Origin: Galaxea fascicularis
Lineage: Eukaryota; Cnidaria; Anthozoa; Scleractinia; Euphylliidae
DNA: 64,000 bases
Assembly: GCA_948470475.1 (NCBI GenBank)
Contig: OX419344.1
Span: forward strand, 25,885,898 to 25,949,897
Direction of reading: 5' to 3'
Shown piece by piece: positions 36,701 to 46,800 of this stretch (positions within the stretch are counted from its first letter, which is position 1; every line of letters starts with the position of its first letter). The notes beneath the pieces are model-generated. The model saw only the letters and a program-made list of their open reading frames with translations. It did no database searches and was not told where the DNA came from. The translations under genes and the position numbers were made by a program.

Positions 36701-37751
36701 AGTCTTCAAATGAAAAATGCAGAATTTATCAAATGCAGACTTTCTTATTATTATGCACAAGACTGACTTTTGTTTATGCTCTTGTTGAGAATGCATGTCA
36801 TTCATTGAAGGTATGCCCACTTGATGTTATTTATCTGGCCTGTAGGTGTACAGGGCTGTAATACACCTGTTACTACTGAGCATAGTGAATGTTACAGCTG
36901 AAGTCATGGATGTTATTGAATAATTTATGCATGTTATTGAAAATCAATCAGTCAACACGACATTCTGGGCTCTTGGTTGAGGATCATCAAATGGAATTAC
37001 AGCACAAGGTTTTCCGGCAAATCACGTTGTCATAACATTATCAAAACCCTAGTTTTAGGGGACGCAGCCTCAAAATTAGAGTGTTCCCATGGCAACATCA
37101 CCATATCATTTTGCATCTTACCTCATGTATGTTACTGGTGCTACAGGTTTGAAGGACATTACTCTAATATTTCCAGATACTCTTGATTTTGTCATTTTTA
37201 TTCCTACTTCAACCACTGGTGACATCACTTTTTACTTCATATGCAGTTAACATAGGGGGCACAGAGGGTATGCAAGTTTTCAATCATTTACATTTGTGGC
37301 TTTCGTTCAACTTGTGATCAGGTTTCAAGTCACCTTTTGCCCGGTACTATTTTGTACATACTTATAGATACTAGCTGTGGTTATAACTAATGGAAGAGCA
37401 AAGAAACGCTTCAGCAGAAGGTTGGCTATACCGAAGTCAACAAAGCTGTGAATTTTTAGAGTTTGTATTTGATAAAATATATTGCAATTCAAAAACTGCA
37501 ATTTTTACACTTGAATGTATGGAACACGGGCAATGTCTTTTGGCCTGGTGCTGTTTACTTCTGTGTAATAATCTTAAAATTAATCTTACAATTATTTCAG
37601 GTTTTATACCTCTGTGATAAAACTTAGTTTTTCACTGTAATTTAACTCTCTCATTAAGCCGTTACAAAACTGCAAGTTATAAATAATGAACACTGTAAAG
37701 CATGTATTCATTAAAATCAATAAAAGCTGTTGGAATGGGGGGTGGGGAATG
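36700..37751. other. Non-coding stretch, no gene recognised
   Basis: Decayed sequence continuing upstream of the Penelope-like fragment to about 36,830, then AT-rich sequence with no supported frame. Confidence 0.35.
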
Positions 37752-37935
37752 GGCCATTTCTGAATTACCTTGGGTTTCTTTTTCAAAGTCTTGGTGCTCA
37801 GCCTTTCCTATGCAAATCAATTTTTCTTCAAATGCAAATTAACTCATTTTCATGTGAATGAAAATTGATTTGTGTATGATAGGATGAGCACCAAGACTCC
37901 CTTTGAAAGAGGCCTAAGGTAATTCGAAAACGGCC
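37752..37935. mobile_element. Foldback element 1 of a cluster of three
   Basis: The left arm GGCCATTTCTGAATTACCTT ... tcaaagtcttggtgctca is mirrored by tgagcaccaagactccctttga ... aaggtaattcg ... cggcct. Arms are about 85 bp and imperfect. Confidence 0.75.
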
Positions 37936-38007
37936 TATTTGGAGTTACCTTTGTGTCTTTGCCAGAATAAGGTAAGTTATTATTTAGAGGGGGAAAGGTG
38001 ATGCAAA

Positions 38008-38390
38008 TAGAGTACTAGTGTGACGTCACAAAAATGAAATTTCTGAAATTATGGGATTTGTCAGGATATTCTGAAAGAACAATATCCAAGAGGCCTACTT
38101 GCCAAAAATGAGCATTTGGGGGCAAATTGTCTCTGAGATCGTAGCCCAGTTATGCTTACAAAATTCCATACAAACCCTTCTAAAATTTTTTTGGGTCGAC
38201 CCAAAAAAAATTTAGAAGGGTTTATATGGAATTTTGTAAGCATAACTGGGCTATGATCTCAGGGACAATTTGTCCCCAAATGCTCATTTTTGGCAAGCCT
38301 GCCTCTTGGACATTGTTCTTTCAGAATATCCTGACAAATCCCATAATTTCAGAAATTTCATTTTTGTGACGTCATCACTTTAGTACTCTA
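38008..38390. mobile_element. Foldback element 2: 383 bp near-perfect palindrome
   Basis: Ends TAGAGTACTA and TAGTACTCTA. The arms are about 190 bp each and meet at the palindrome ttgggtcgacccaa (centre near 38,197) with no loop. Matching pairs include gacgtcacaaaaatgaaat with atttcatttttgtgacgtc, and tcaggatattctgaaagaac with gttctttcagaatatcctga. There is no coding capacity. Confidence 0.9.
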
Positions 38391-38420
38391 TAGGGGGTCA
38401 CTTATCTTTAAGAAGGAAAA

Positions 38421-38750
38421 AAAGAGGGAGCAATAAATTGATGCACAATTTATAGTCAGTTAAAGGAAGTGACTAATGGAAGGGCAGCAAATATGCTTCA
38501 AATGGGAGGGTTAAGAGAATTGGAACATGCTCTCCTTTTTTGCATCAGCCAGACCCTACTAAGTAATAATTGGTTAAAAAACTTTGGAACCAGTTATTAC
38601 TTAGTAGAGGTCAGGCTGATACAAAAAGGAGAGCATGTTCCAATTCTCCTAACCCTTCCCTTTGTGAAGCATATTTGCTGTCCTTCCATCATTAGTCACT
38701 TCCTTTAACTGACTATAAAATGTGCATCAATTTGTTTCTCCCTCTTTAGT
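38421..38750. mobile_element. Foldback element 3 of the cluster
   Basis: The left arm AAAGAGGGAG ... gttaaaggaagtgactaatg ... ttggaacatgctctcctttt is mirrored in the right arm (aaaaggagagcatgttccaa ... cattagtcacttcctttaac ... ctccctcttt). Arms are about 145 bp around a short AT-rich loop at 38,560-38,610. Only 30 bp separate it from element 2. Confidence 0.88.
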
Positions 38751-39014
38751 TCCATTAGTTTTTCCAAAATTTGCCTTTTCTTATGTAATGTGGTTCTTTT
38801 TTTGGCAAATTGATTGTATTGTGCATCTTTAACTTGTCTGATACAAATGCACATTATGCTCTGCACTGTTCTAGTAATTTACTGTAATTCTTGTACCTGT
38901 GTTGTTGAAATAAAATAAATTTGACTGCAAAAAAGGAATGACTAGTCCCTAAAAGATAGTTGAAAATAGTATGTCATAATATAACAATTTTTTGGGAAAC
39001 TTTCAGGAAAGACT

Positions 39015-39425
39015 CTATCAGGCCTCATTAGCATATATGCTAATTATATAATTAGCATATACATAAATTAAATCTAACAACATTTGATCTATATCTTCCA
39101 CTTAAGTTTGGTAAGGATGTAATTTATGTATATGCTAATTAATTAATTAGCATATACATAAATTAAGTCCTTAAAACTTTTATCTTTACTTTTATTTAAA
39201 TTAATTAGCATATATGCTAATTAGTTAATTAGCATATACATAAATTATATTTGGGAACACCATGTTTTATTTTTACTTGGAATTAATTAGCATATATGCT
39301 AATCAATTAATTAGCATATACATAAATTATATTTGGGAACACAATCTTTTATTTCCAGATTTAATTTATGTATATGCTAATTAATTAATTAGCATACACA
39401 TAAATTAAGTCTGGAAACACTTGTA
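39015..39425. repeat. AT-rich palindromic tandem array
   Basis: About five units of roughly 75-110 bp, each built on TTAATTAGCATATACATAAATTA and its reverse complement (taatttatgtatatgctaat), separated by spacers that often contain tttgggaacac or its variants. Several units contain a complete inner palindrome attagcatatatgctaat. Confidence 0.8.
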
Positions 39426-39984
39426 GCCATTTTTTTTACTTTCATCTGAACTTGACTGGCATATGTGCTCACTAGTTAATTAGCAAATGAATAAACAAGC
39501 AGTCTAGTCAAGAACAAAGACAGGGTCACAGTAAATGGAATGTTTACTACAACAATGACTTTAATAATTTACAAAGTAAATATTCCCAGTTATACAGACA
39601 ATGGCAATTTCTAGCCTAACTGTTACAAGTAATCATAGAAACAAAAAAGGGAACTTGTAATTGCAAAATATCCAGGCCTTATCAAAAACAGGTGATTTAG
39701 TACTCAGATTTTAAGTGCTAAATATTGCACAGCAGATCAATGTAACAGCAGTTATTCACCTAGTGTTTCATCGATCAACCAGACAATATAGCGCTTCAAA
39801 TGCAAGTAATCCCAAATCAATTGTCTTTGCAAGGGTCTGATATTTTGCTATTTGAAAAGTTAGTGATGGGGGTTGAAGTACAGGTCAGGGAAATTTTAAT
39901 GCTGAACTAATGTGTACAAACTGAGGTTTGTAAAACTGACTTTTAATTTCCTACATGTTTTGTCCAAATCAGACTTCATTGGGG

Positions 39985-40290
39985 AGTTTTAAAAGTGAAA
40001 GTTACCAGCTTGTCTTAAAAAAAAACGGCATAAGTCCCAAAACTATTTTACACATAAGGTAAGTTGTAGAACTATTTTTACGGGCCTATGTAATGGAAAC
40101 AATTTCAGCTGTCACATGTGTGACGTTTTTCTGGGGGTCACTGAATATGTCACTCATGCTAAAATTTCTTTGCATAGGCCCACAAAATAATTATATGACT
40201 TATCTTATCCGTAAAGTAGTTCTGGGCTTAAGCTCTGTATATTTGAATGTCAAGCTCCTAACTTTCACTTGTAAAACTCTCACAAAATCC
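39985..40290. mobile_element. Decayed inverted-repeat element
   Basis: AAGTGAAAGTTACCAGCTTG near the left faces caagctcctaactttcactt on the right, and gggcctatgtaa faces gcataggccc inside. The arms are imperfect. There is no coding content. Confidence 0.5.
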
Positions 40291-42399
40291 GCCATAGTCG
40301 GAGGAAACGTAGGAGATTACAAGTCAGTTCTATAACCTCAGCTCCTTTGTATTCATTACTTTAGCTTTAAAATTGACCTGCACTTTTTACCCGCTAAAAC
40401 GTTACCTTGTTTGTTTCCATGGTTTACTGTTGACAACTAAAAAAAACAGAGCTCACCTGCCACAAACCTGGGTAAAATCACCACAATGACCTACAGTAAT
40501 ATTTAAGAAACCTGAGATGGAAATAAATAACCGACAACAATAGTGAACTGCAATTGCTCTGCAGAACTAAGGAAAATCCTACCACATCTGATTCTTCAGT
40601 TGCTGTTGTAGCCTACTTACAGAGGGTTACAATCAAAACGTCATTGAAAAAAGCTGCCCATTGCAGGATTTGTAATAGAAGCAGCACTGTATAAATTCTT
40701 GATTATTATCGTTGTTTTCAATGAATAATTTTGATTACGTGTCTCTGCATCTGGAATACCCCAGTGCTGTATGTTGCTGCGAGTGTCACAGTTCTGTTAA
40801 GAGTTTCCAAGTATTAAATGTGTGCCACTTTAGCACTAAGTGTTGAACCTTGGTAAACTCTTAGTGTTGATTGCACGTGTTTGAGGGAAAAATAACTGCT
40901 AACTCTTTGTACATTTAAATAGGAAAAATCTAAATTTGTTCAGTAGTGTTGCTACCCTGAGAGGTTTTTTTTCCGTTTGGAGGGAAATAAGATGGCAAAG
41001 CCATGGCTACAAGACACAAAGCACCTTCTATTATGGTTCTTCAGGGATGTTTGTTTTCAATGGACCTCTGGAGCCAAGGTATAGCGTTGTTGAAACTTTT
41101 GTTTGCTTGAGTTTTTGTGGAAAGCGAATGTAGATTTCACCATATTTGTACTTATGACAGAATGTTGATAACTTAACAGATTTTTGTTTCCACCTAATTT
41201 ATCCGATGAATGAACAACGTGAACTCAAATATCATGGTTTTGTTAACACTTTTTGACTCGCTCTGCTTTTTACACAGAAGCACATAAATTAAAGGGTGGG
41301 GTCAAATTTGTTTCTCACCCCACCTAAAATTCAGGTGAATTCATATTCTAAAAGACCTCCAAACATCAATAGCCCATTAAAATTATCTAAGGTTGTAAGG
41401 CATTGATAACAAATCGATGACCGTTTTCTTTTTTTGTTTACCCACCCCCCCCCCCACCCAAAAAAATTGTGCTCTCTGGGAATCAGCACAATAAAATGCA
41501 CTTGACACAGGCCATCATGGGGGGAGGGGATGACCCTGGGGACATAGACAGGGTTTGTTAACTTTATTCACCAATGATGAGATCGCTTTTGTAATTCTAA
41601 AGCAGGTTGCCCAGGGAAAGACCCACTGGGATTGTAAGCCCAAGCTAACTTGAAAATGACACGTGATTTTGACAACCCAAGGAGGACTGTTTGTAGCATC
41701 CACACAGTAACGATTTTAACTAGGAAACAATAGTCCCTCTTGCCACTTCCGACTTACTTTCAGAGTAAGCTAAACTTCACCAAGTGCAGTAGAAAGGTGC
41801 ACTTTCTTAGCTTATATTTTATAAACTCATCACTACTCTGAAAGAGTTATTATTAGAGGAAAGCAAACTTCTATTAGAATTTGGGAGTCCCTGGAAAATG
41901 TACTTTCTATCTTGAAGCTTCATCTGAAAGCCAATGTTGCTAAAAAAGAAATCGCATATCAAGACGTCCTTTGGGGGAGGGGCAATGGTGTGAGAGGATA
42001 TTGTCTTAGGTCCTTGGGTTTTGTAAACGTCATTGTACAAATCCCCCGGGATGGCTGCACGGTGACATGGAAATTTATCCTGGTCTGCAAGTTGAAATCT
42101 GTTAACAAAAAAAAATACACTTATACCGAACAGCGGGCCAAGTTTAAGTAAAATTATTCAGCCAATTCTCTCTGTTATGCACATGGATTTCATAATGGAC
42201 ACACACTGGCAGTAAAGATAGTCTTGCCTTCCTGTTGTAAGTGCCTATAAAGTTTTCATCGCTATTCCGTGTGACCAGAATCAAACATGGCAAATTGTAT
42301 GCAAAGGCAAGCAAAGAGAATGATTCTTTTGGTGTAATATCTAGTGCAACACATGATGATGTAAAAATTGCACAACCTTGTATAATTTGTAATCGATAA
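40291..42399. other. Non-coding stretch, no gene recognised
   Basis: Only short frames without motifs. C-rich runs occur near 41,440-41,460. Nothing supports a gene. Confidence 0.4.
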
Positions 42400-42676
42400 T
42401 CATATTTATTTAAGCTCGATAGCGTGAGGAGTGGTCACTCAATCTCCTAAACCAGGGCCTCATGTATTAAACGTTCAAGCATTCCGGATTGATTTGGAAT
42501 TTAGAAGTGCTGGTTTTTTAGGAGAGGGGAAAACCAAAGTACCCGCAGAAAAACCTCTCAGAGCAGAGAAGAGAACCAACAACAAACTCAACTCACATAT
42601 CGAGTCCCGGAATCAAACCCAGGCCACATTGGTGGAAGGAGAGTGCTCTCACCACTGCACCATCCCTACTCCCCCA
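42400..42676 (-). mobile_element. tRNA-derived SINE (type 1), copy 2
   Basis: Minus-strand order as in copy 1: gtagggatggtgcagtgg (A box region), GGGTTTGATTCCGGGAC (B box), gttggttctcttctctgc, ggttttcccctctcct, and agattgagtgaccactcctc near the tail. Confidence 0.85.
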
Positions 42677-43430
42677 CAAAGTAGTTTTGTTGAGCGAACT
42701 ATAAAGAAAAAAAAACACTTTATTGGGCAACCCGTGATTAACAAGGACTTGTAATTTGGAAAGTCCTCCTATTGCACTCATTCAGTTATAGCAAGCGCAT
42801 TCCTTGAACAGTTGTTTTCTGCACATTAAATAAGGAAAACTATCTGGGGTAACGGACTTTTCAGAATTTGGGGCATAAAGTAGCCTTTTGTTTGACTTAA
42901 CCATCTTCTAATTGCCAGTCAACACATTTATGACTACAGAAACAGTCAGGCTGTTTATATGTATCAAACAGAATCTAAGAGCAACAGATTTACCAAACAC
43001 AAATCCAGCTATAACAAATAGATTCCATGCTACCAAGCGTCTGTTCAGCGATAGATCACAGATCACAAAGAACAAAACACTGACACACAAGGCGACAGCC
43101 GAGAGTGTCACTGTTGTTCTTACCACTGTAGTATCTTCCAGCAGAAAGAAATAGCATGACAGTGCTCCTTAAATGGCAGAAAGTTTGGGTAAACGAAGAG
43201 GGGGGAAAACGTCTTGCCGAGGCTATGGACAAATTCCAAAAGCAAGAAAAAGCGCTTTTCTGAGGTATATCACCATAACAGTGCCCCTTAAAAAAAAAAA
43301 CAAAGGGAAAAAGTTTTTAATGATGACGTTATCTGTGCGTCTGTCCTCTTGTAGATCATAAGCAAAAACCAATTAAAATTGGTATATAATGCAGCTTACT
43401 AAACCTCAAATGGAGCGAGCATATGACCAG
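42677..43430. other. Left flank of the gypsy element; one hydrophobic frame
   Basis: A minus-strand open stretch at 42,908-43,165 encodes two hydrophobic segments (SAVALCVSVLFFVICDLSL and WNLFVIAGFVFG). It has no clear start or splice sites and no family I recognise, so I do not call it a gene. Confidence 0.3.
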
Positions 43431-43690
43431 CGCCAGTGGATAAGGCCAGACTTCCAAACTAGCAACTGGTTTAATCGGCGTTAAAACCAAAATGAATGCA
43501 AAAAGAAGACGCGGAGAGGTACTAGTTACCTAGGTTACAATGCAAATATGATCACAACGTGTGTGCACAGGAGCGCATAACACAGATGAACAATAACCGT
43601 AGTTACGTAAGCGAAGGCGAGAAAACAGCGGAAACTATGCGTACAGTTCTGCGTGCAGTAGCGGTATAACAACGGTATAACATAATGGCG
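43431..43690 (-). repeat. 3' LTR of the gypsy-like element
   Basis: A 260 bp block, base for base the same (by eye) as 48,903-49,162. Ends are inverted: CGCCA on one side and TGGCG on the other. A purine-rich tract (read on minus: GAAGAAGGAAGAGGAAG) lies directly upstream of it at about 43,693-43,713, as expected for plus-strand priming. Confidence 0.9.
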
Positions 43691-43721
43691 TGACTTCCTC
43701 TTCCTTCTTCATTTCATATTA

Positions 43722-43806
43722 ATTACGCAGTTCATATTAATATTGAATACGCAGTACATATCAATTACGCAGTTCATATCAATATTAAATACGCAGTTCA
43801 TATCAA
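43722..43806. repeat. Short tandem repeat between pol and 3' LTR
   Basis: The word TACGCAGTTCATATYAAT recurs four times with variable attaaat or attgaat insertions. It is part of the retrotransposon's 3' untranslated region. Confidence 0.7.
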
Positions 43807-43807
43807 T

Positions 43808-46800
43808 TTAACAAACATAATCTCTAAGATACGCAGGCCGGCGAGAAGGGCGGCTGGATCTCCGTGGACTTGGACAGCGGGAGGGAGGCGAGGACTGGTC
43901 GGGCACAGGATTCGGAGGAAAAACAGGTAAATCTGGACACGGGGTGGAAGATACATCCGGAGGGGTTGTGGAAACATCTGAATCTTGGCAAGGAACAACT
44001 GCTAGAGGACCAGGAGGAGTAGCAAGCTCACCTGGGACCTGTGGGACATACGGAACTGGAATGTTCTGGGAGGGGGCAGGTTCTTCGTTGATGTTCTGGG
44101 AAACCAGACCTTCATTGATGGTCTGAGAATTAGGGGATTCCTCGAGGACATCTGCTGGACAGTCATCGTCGTTAAACCGGCGTGGGGGGTTAAATGTGGG
44201 GTCCACGTGCTCTGGAACCAGATAGCACTCCGTTCGTTTAACGCGGTAAGAGGAAGAACGCAACTGAGAGCCAACAAATTTCCGTACATTGCACCACAGG
44301 CCATCGACAGATACCACGAGATAACGATCACGAGCGCGATTCTTGGAGCCATCTGATGTGAGGTAAACAAGGTCACCGACGTCAATAGCAGGTGGGGTGG
44401 GAGGACTGCGCCCAGGAGCCTTGGATCTCTCGCTTGCCGGATGGTTATGAAGGCGAAAGGAGTGTTGCTCCCTGAGTAGCTTGAGGTCGTCGACAGGAAT
44501 CTGCGAGTTCGTGAATTGGTCGCGTTGGAACCACATCTCTCGGGCGGACAATCCTCTGTTGCGAATACGAGTATTCAGATTGGCGGTTGCGACGGCCAAA
44601 GTAAGGGGCGAAATTGGGCCACCCCCAGGACTGAGACGAAGTAATTCGTCTCCAAGCTCGGCAATAGACTTTTCGGCCACTGGGTTCTTGTTAGGGTTCT
44701 TGATGCGCCCGATCTCCAGTGCCAGGCCAAACTGTCGGAGGGACTCGTCATTGGACAATGCTCTGAAAGTAGGTGCAGGATCAACCCTTATGACAGAAGG
44801 TGGACCGGCTAGGGGGCGTAACTCGAGGCAAAGTCGAAGGAGGCCGATACGAACAGACTCACGGCGTTCGTCATCTAGCAAGCACGAGGTTGTGTAGGAG
44901 GTTGTGGTCTCGCGGACGACAAGTATCAGTTGACGGTAGCGTTTTATAACATCTGCGGCGAATGAGATACCGACACCATCAGGAGGATCAGATGAGGATT
45001 GCTCAACCAGAGTAGAAGGAACTTTCTTCAGGGATGAACAAAGATGGCAGCTCTGAGAGCACCGGTCCAGCGCTTTGTCAAGGTCCAATGCGTAGAAGTA
45101 CCTCTGCGTAACCAGCTTCAATTGATGGCGTGAGGGATGGTCCAGTTTCACGTGAAGAGCGGAGAGGAAGCCGTCTATTACTGAACGAGGAATGACAATA
45201 CACTCGCGTGCAGGCGAGAAAGGCTCGTCACGTCGAACGACAAGGAGGCCATCACGAGAAATTGAAACAGCATTCAGATAACGCTTAACATCCTTGATGT
45301 TCGTCAGCTTCTTCGATGGACGTGTACCTTGCTTAAGATGTGAGTGGACACGCCTAAGGTCAGGACATTCAAGTTGTGTCTGAATCCAAGCCGGGCGACT
45401 TGTGAAGGGGAGAGTTGCGTGGCCCGATAGTACATCCTGAGCGGTAATCTGACGAACAGTCAGGTCCTCAGCTTCCGATACGAACGAACAGATCTGGCAG
45501 CGAGGGTCGTCACAGGGAGGAGCGTTACGACTGGCAAAGTCGGACGGAAGGTTCGCGGAGCCGGATAAGTGAAGTAAGGAAACTTGATAACGGCTAACAA
45601 TTGACAGGAACGAAGTAACACGCGGGCTGGAGGAGAACTGACCACGACATAACTTCTCAAAAGCCTGAACGCAAGGCTTGCTGTCCGTCAGGACGTACGA
45701 CTTAGGCTTGGCTTGAATTATGTAAGGGGCAAAGTGTTTAACGGCAGCAGCGATTGACAGGGCTTCTATTTCGCATGGCAACCAGGAAGCTTGGTGTTTC
45801 TTAAACTTGGCACTAAAGAAGCCAGCAAGGTGGAGTTTCTGGTCGCGGAGGGCGTACAGGGTGGCACCGAGTCCACTCATCTTCACTGAACCATCAGTCA
45901 CGATCCACAGTTGGTCTTCGGGTTTAGGCAGAGTGATGGATTTGTTCGAAGAAAGTTGCTTTTGGCAGGAGTGAAAACAAACTAGTAGCTCATCAGTCCA
46001 GGTAATGGTGTCTTGGGATTGACGGCCGGCAGCAAGTGACTCGAGTGGAGCAAGGAGCTTTGCGCAACCACTTAGGACTCGACCAAGCATTTTATAGGAA
46101 CCAACAAAAGCACGGAGACCACGGACATTCTTTGGAGGTTCACAAGACGCCAAAGCTGCCACACGATGCGGAGAGGCGCGGATAGAGCCTTGGGACCAAA
46201 TCCAGCCGAGGATGGTGGTCGAAGCAGGGCACACTATGGTTTTCTCAGGGGAAAGGCGAAGACTACAGCGATCCAATGCTAAGAGAACTTTTCGCCAGTT
46301 CAGTAGAAGCTCTTGGGGGGAGTCACCACCACAATATAAGTCATCTGCTATCTTGGCAACGCATCCCTCTTGAAGAAGGTCGCCCAGGACGCGGCACATC
46401 AACTCTTCAAGAGCGGTCTCTGAGCCAGGAATGCCCATGGCACAGCGGGTGTAAACACGAACACCCTTGAAGGGAGTGACTACACCACAATACTTCATCG
46501 AGCTTCTCGAAAGAGGAATTTGATGGAACGCTTTGGACAGATCGGAAACCACGATGAACTTCCAGCGGGCGATATTAAGGAGAGTTGAATCCACGTCTGG
46601 CATGAGGGAAGGTTGAGGCTTGCTATACCGGCCCACGTCGGTGAAGGCAGTGACCAGACGGAACCCGCCATTTCTCTTTTTCACCAGGAATGAAGGGTTT
46701 AGGTACTCAACAACAACCTCCAAGTCCTCAGGGCGGCGAAAGACACCTTGTGCCTCAAGTTCATCAAACTTGTCTTGGAGAAGGTCGAGTTGGTCTCGCG

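Noticed and set aside
39015..39425. CRISPR-like array (regular repeats with spacers)
   Set aside because: The units are AT-rich palindromes with similar spacers in a eukaryotic genome. It is a tandem repeat and not a CRISPR array.
42908..43165. Minus-strand hydrophobic frame with two membrane-like segments
   Set aside because: No proper start codon, no clear splice sites and no family resemblance. AT-rich DNA often gives hydrophobic frames.
44481..44897. 138-residue plus-strand frame and several others within 43.9-48.9 kb
   Set aside because: Antisense shadows of the gypsy-like gag-pol frame.
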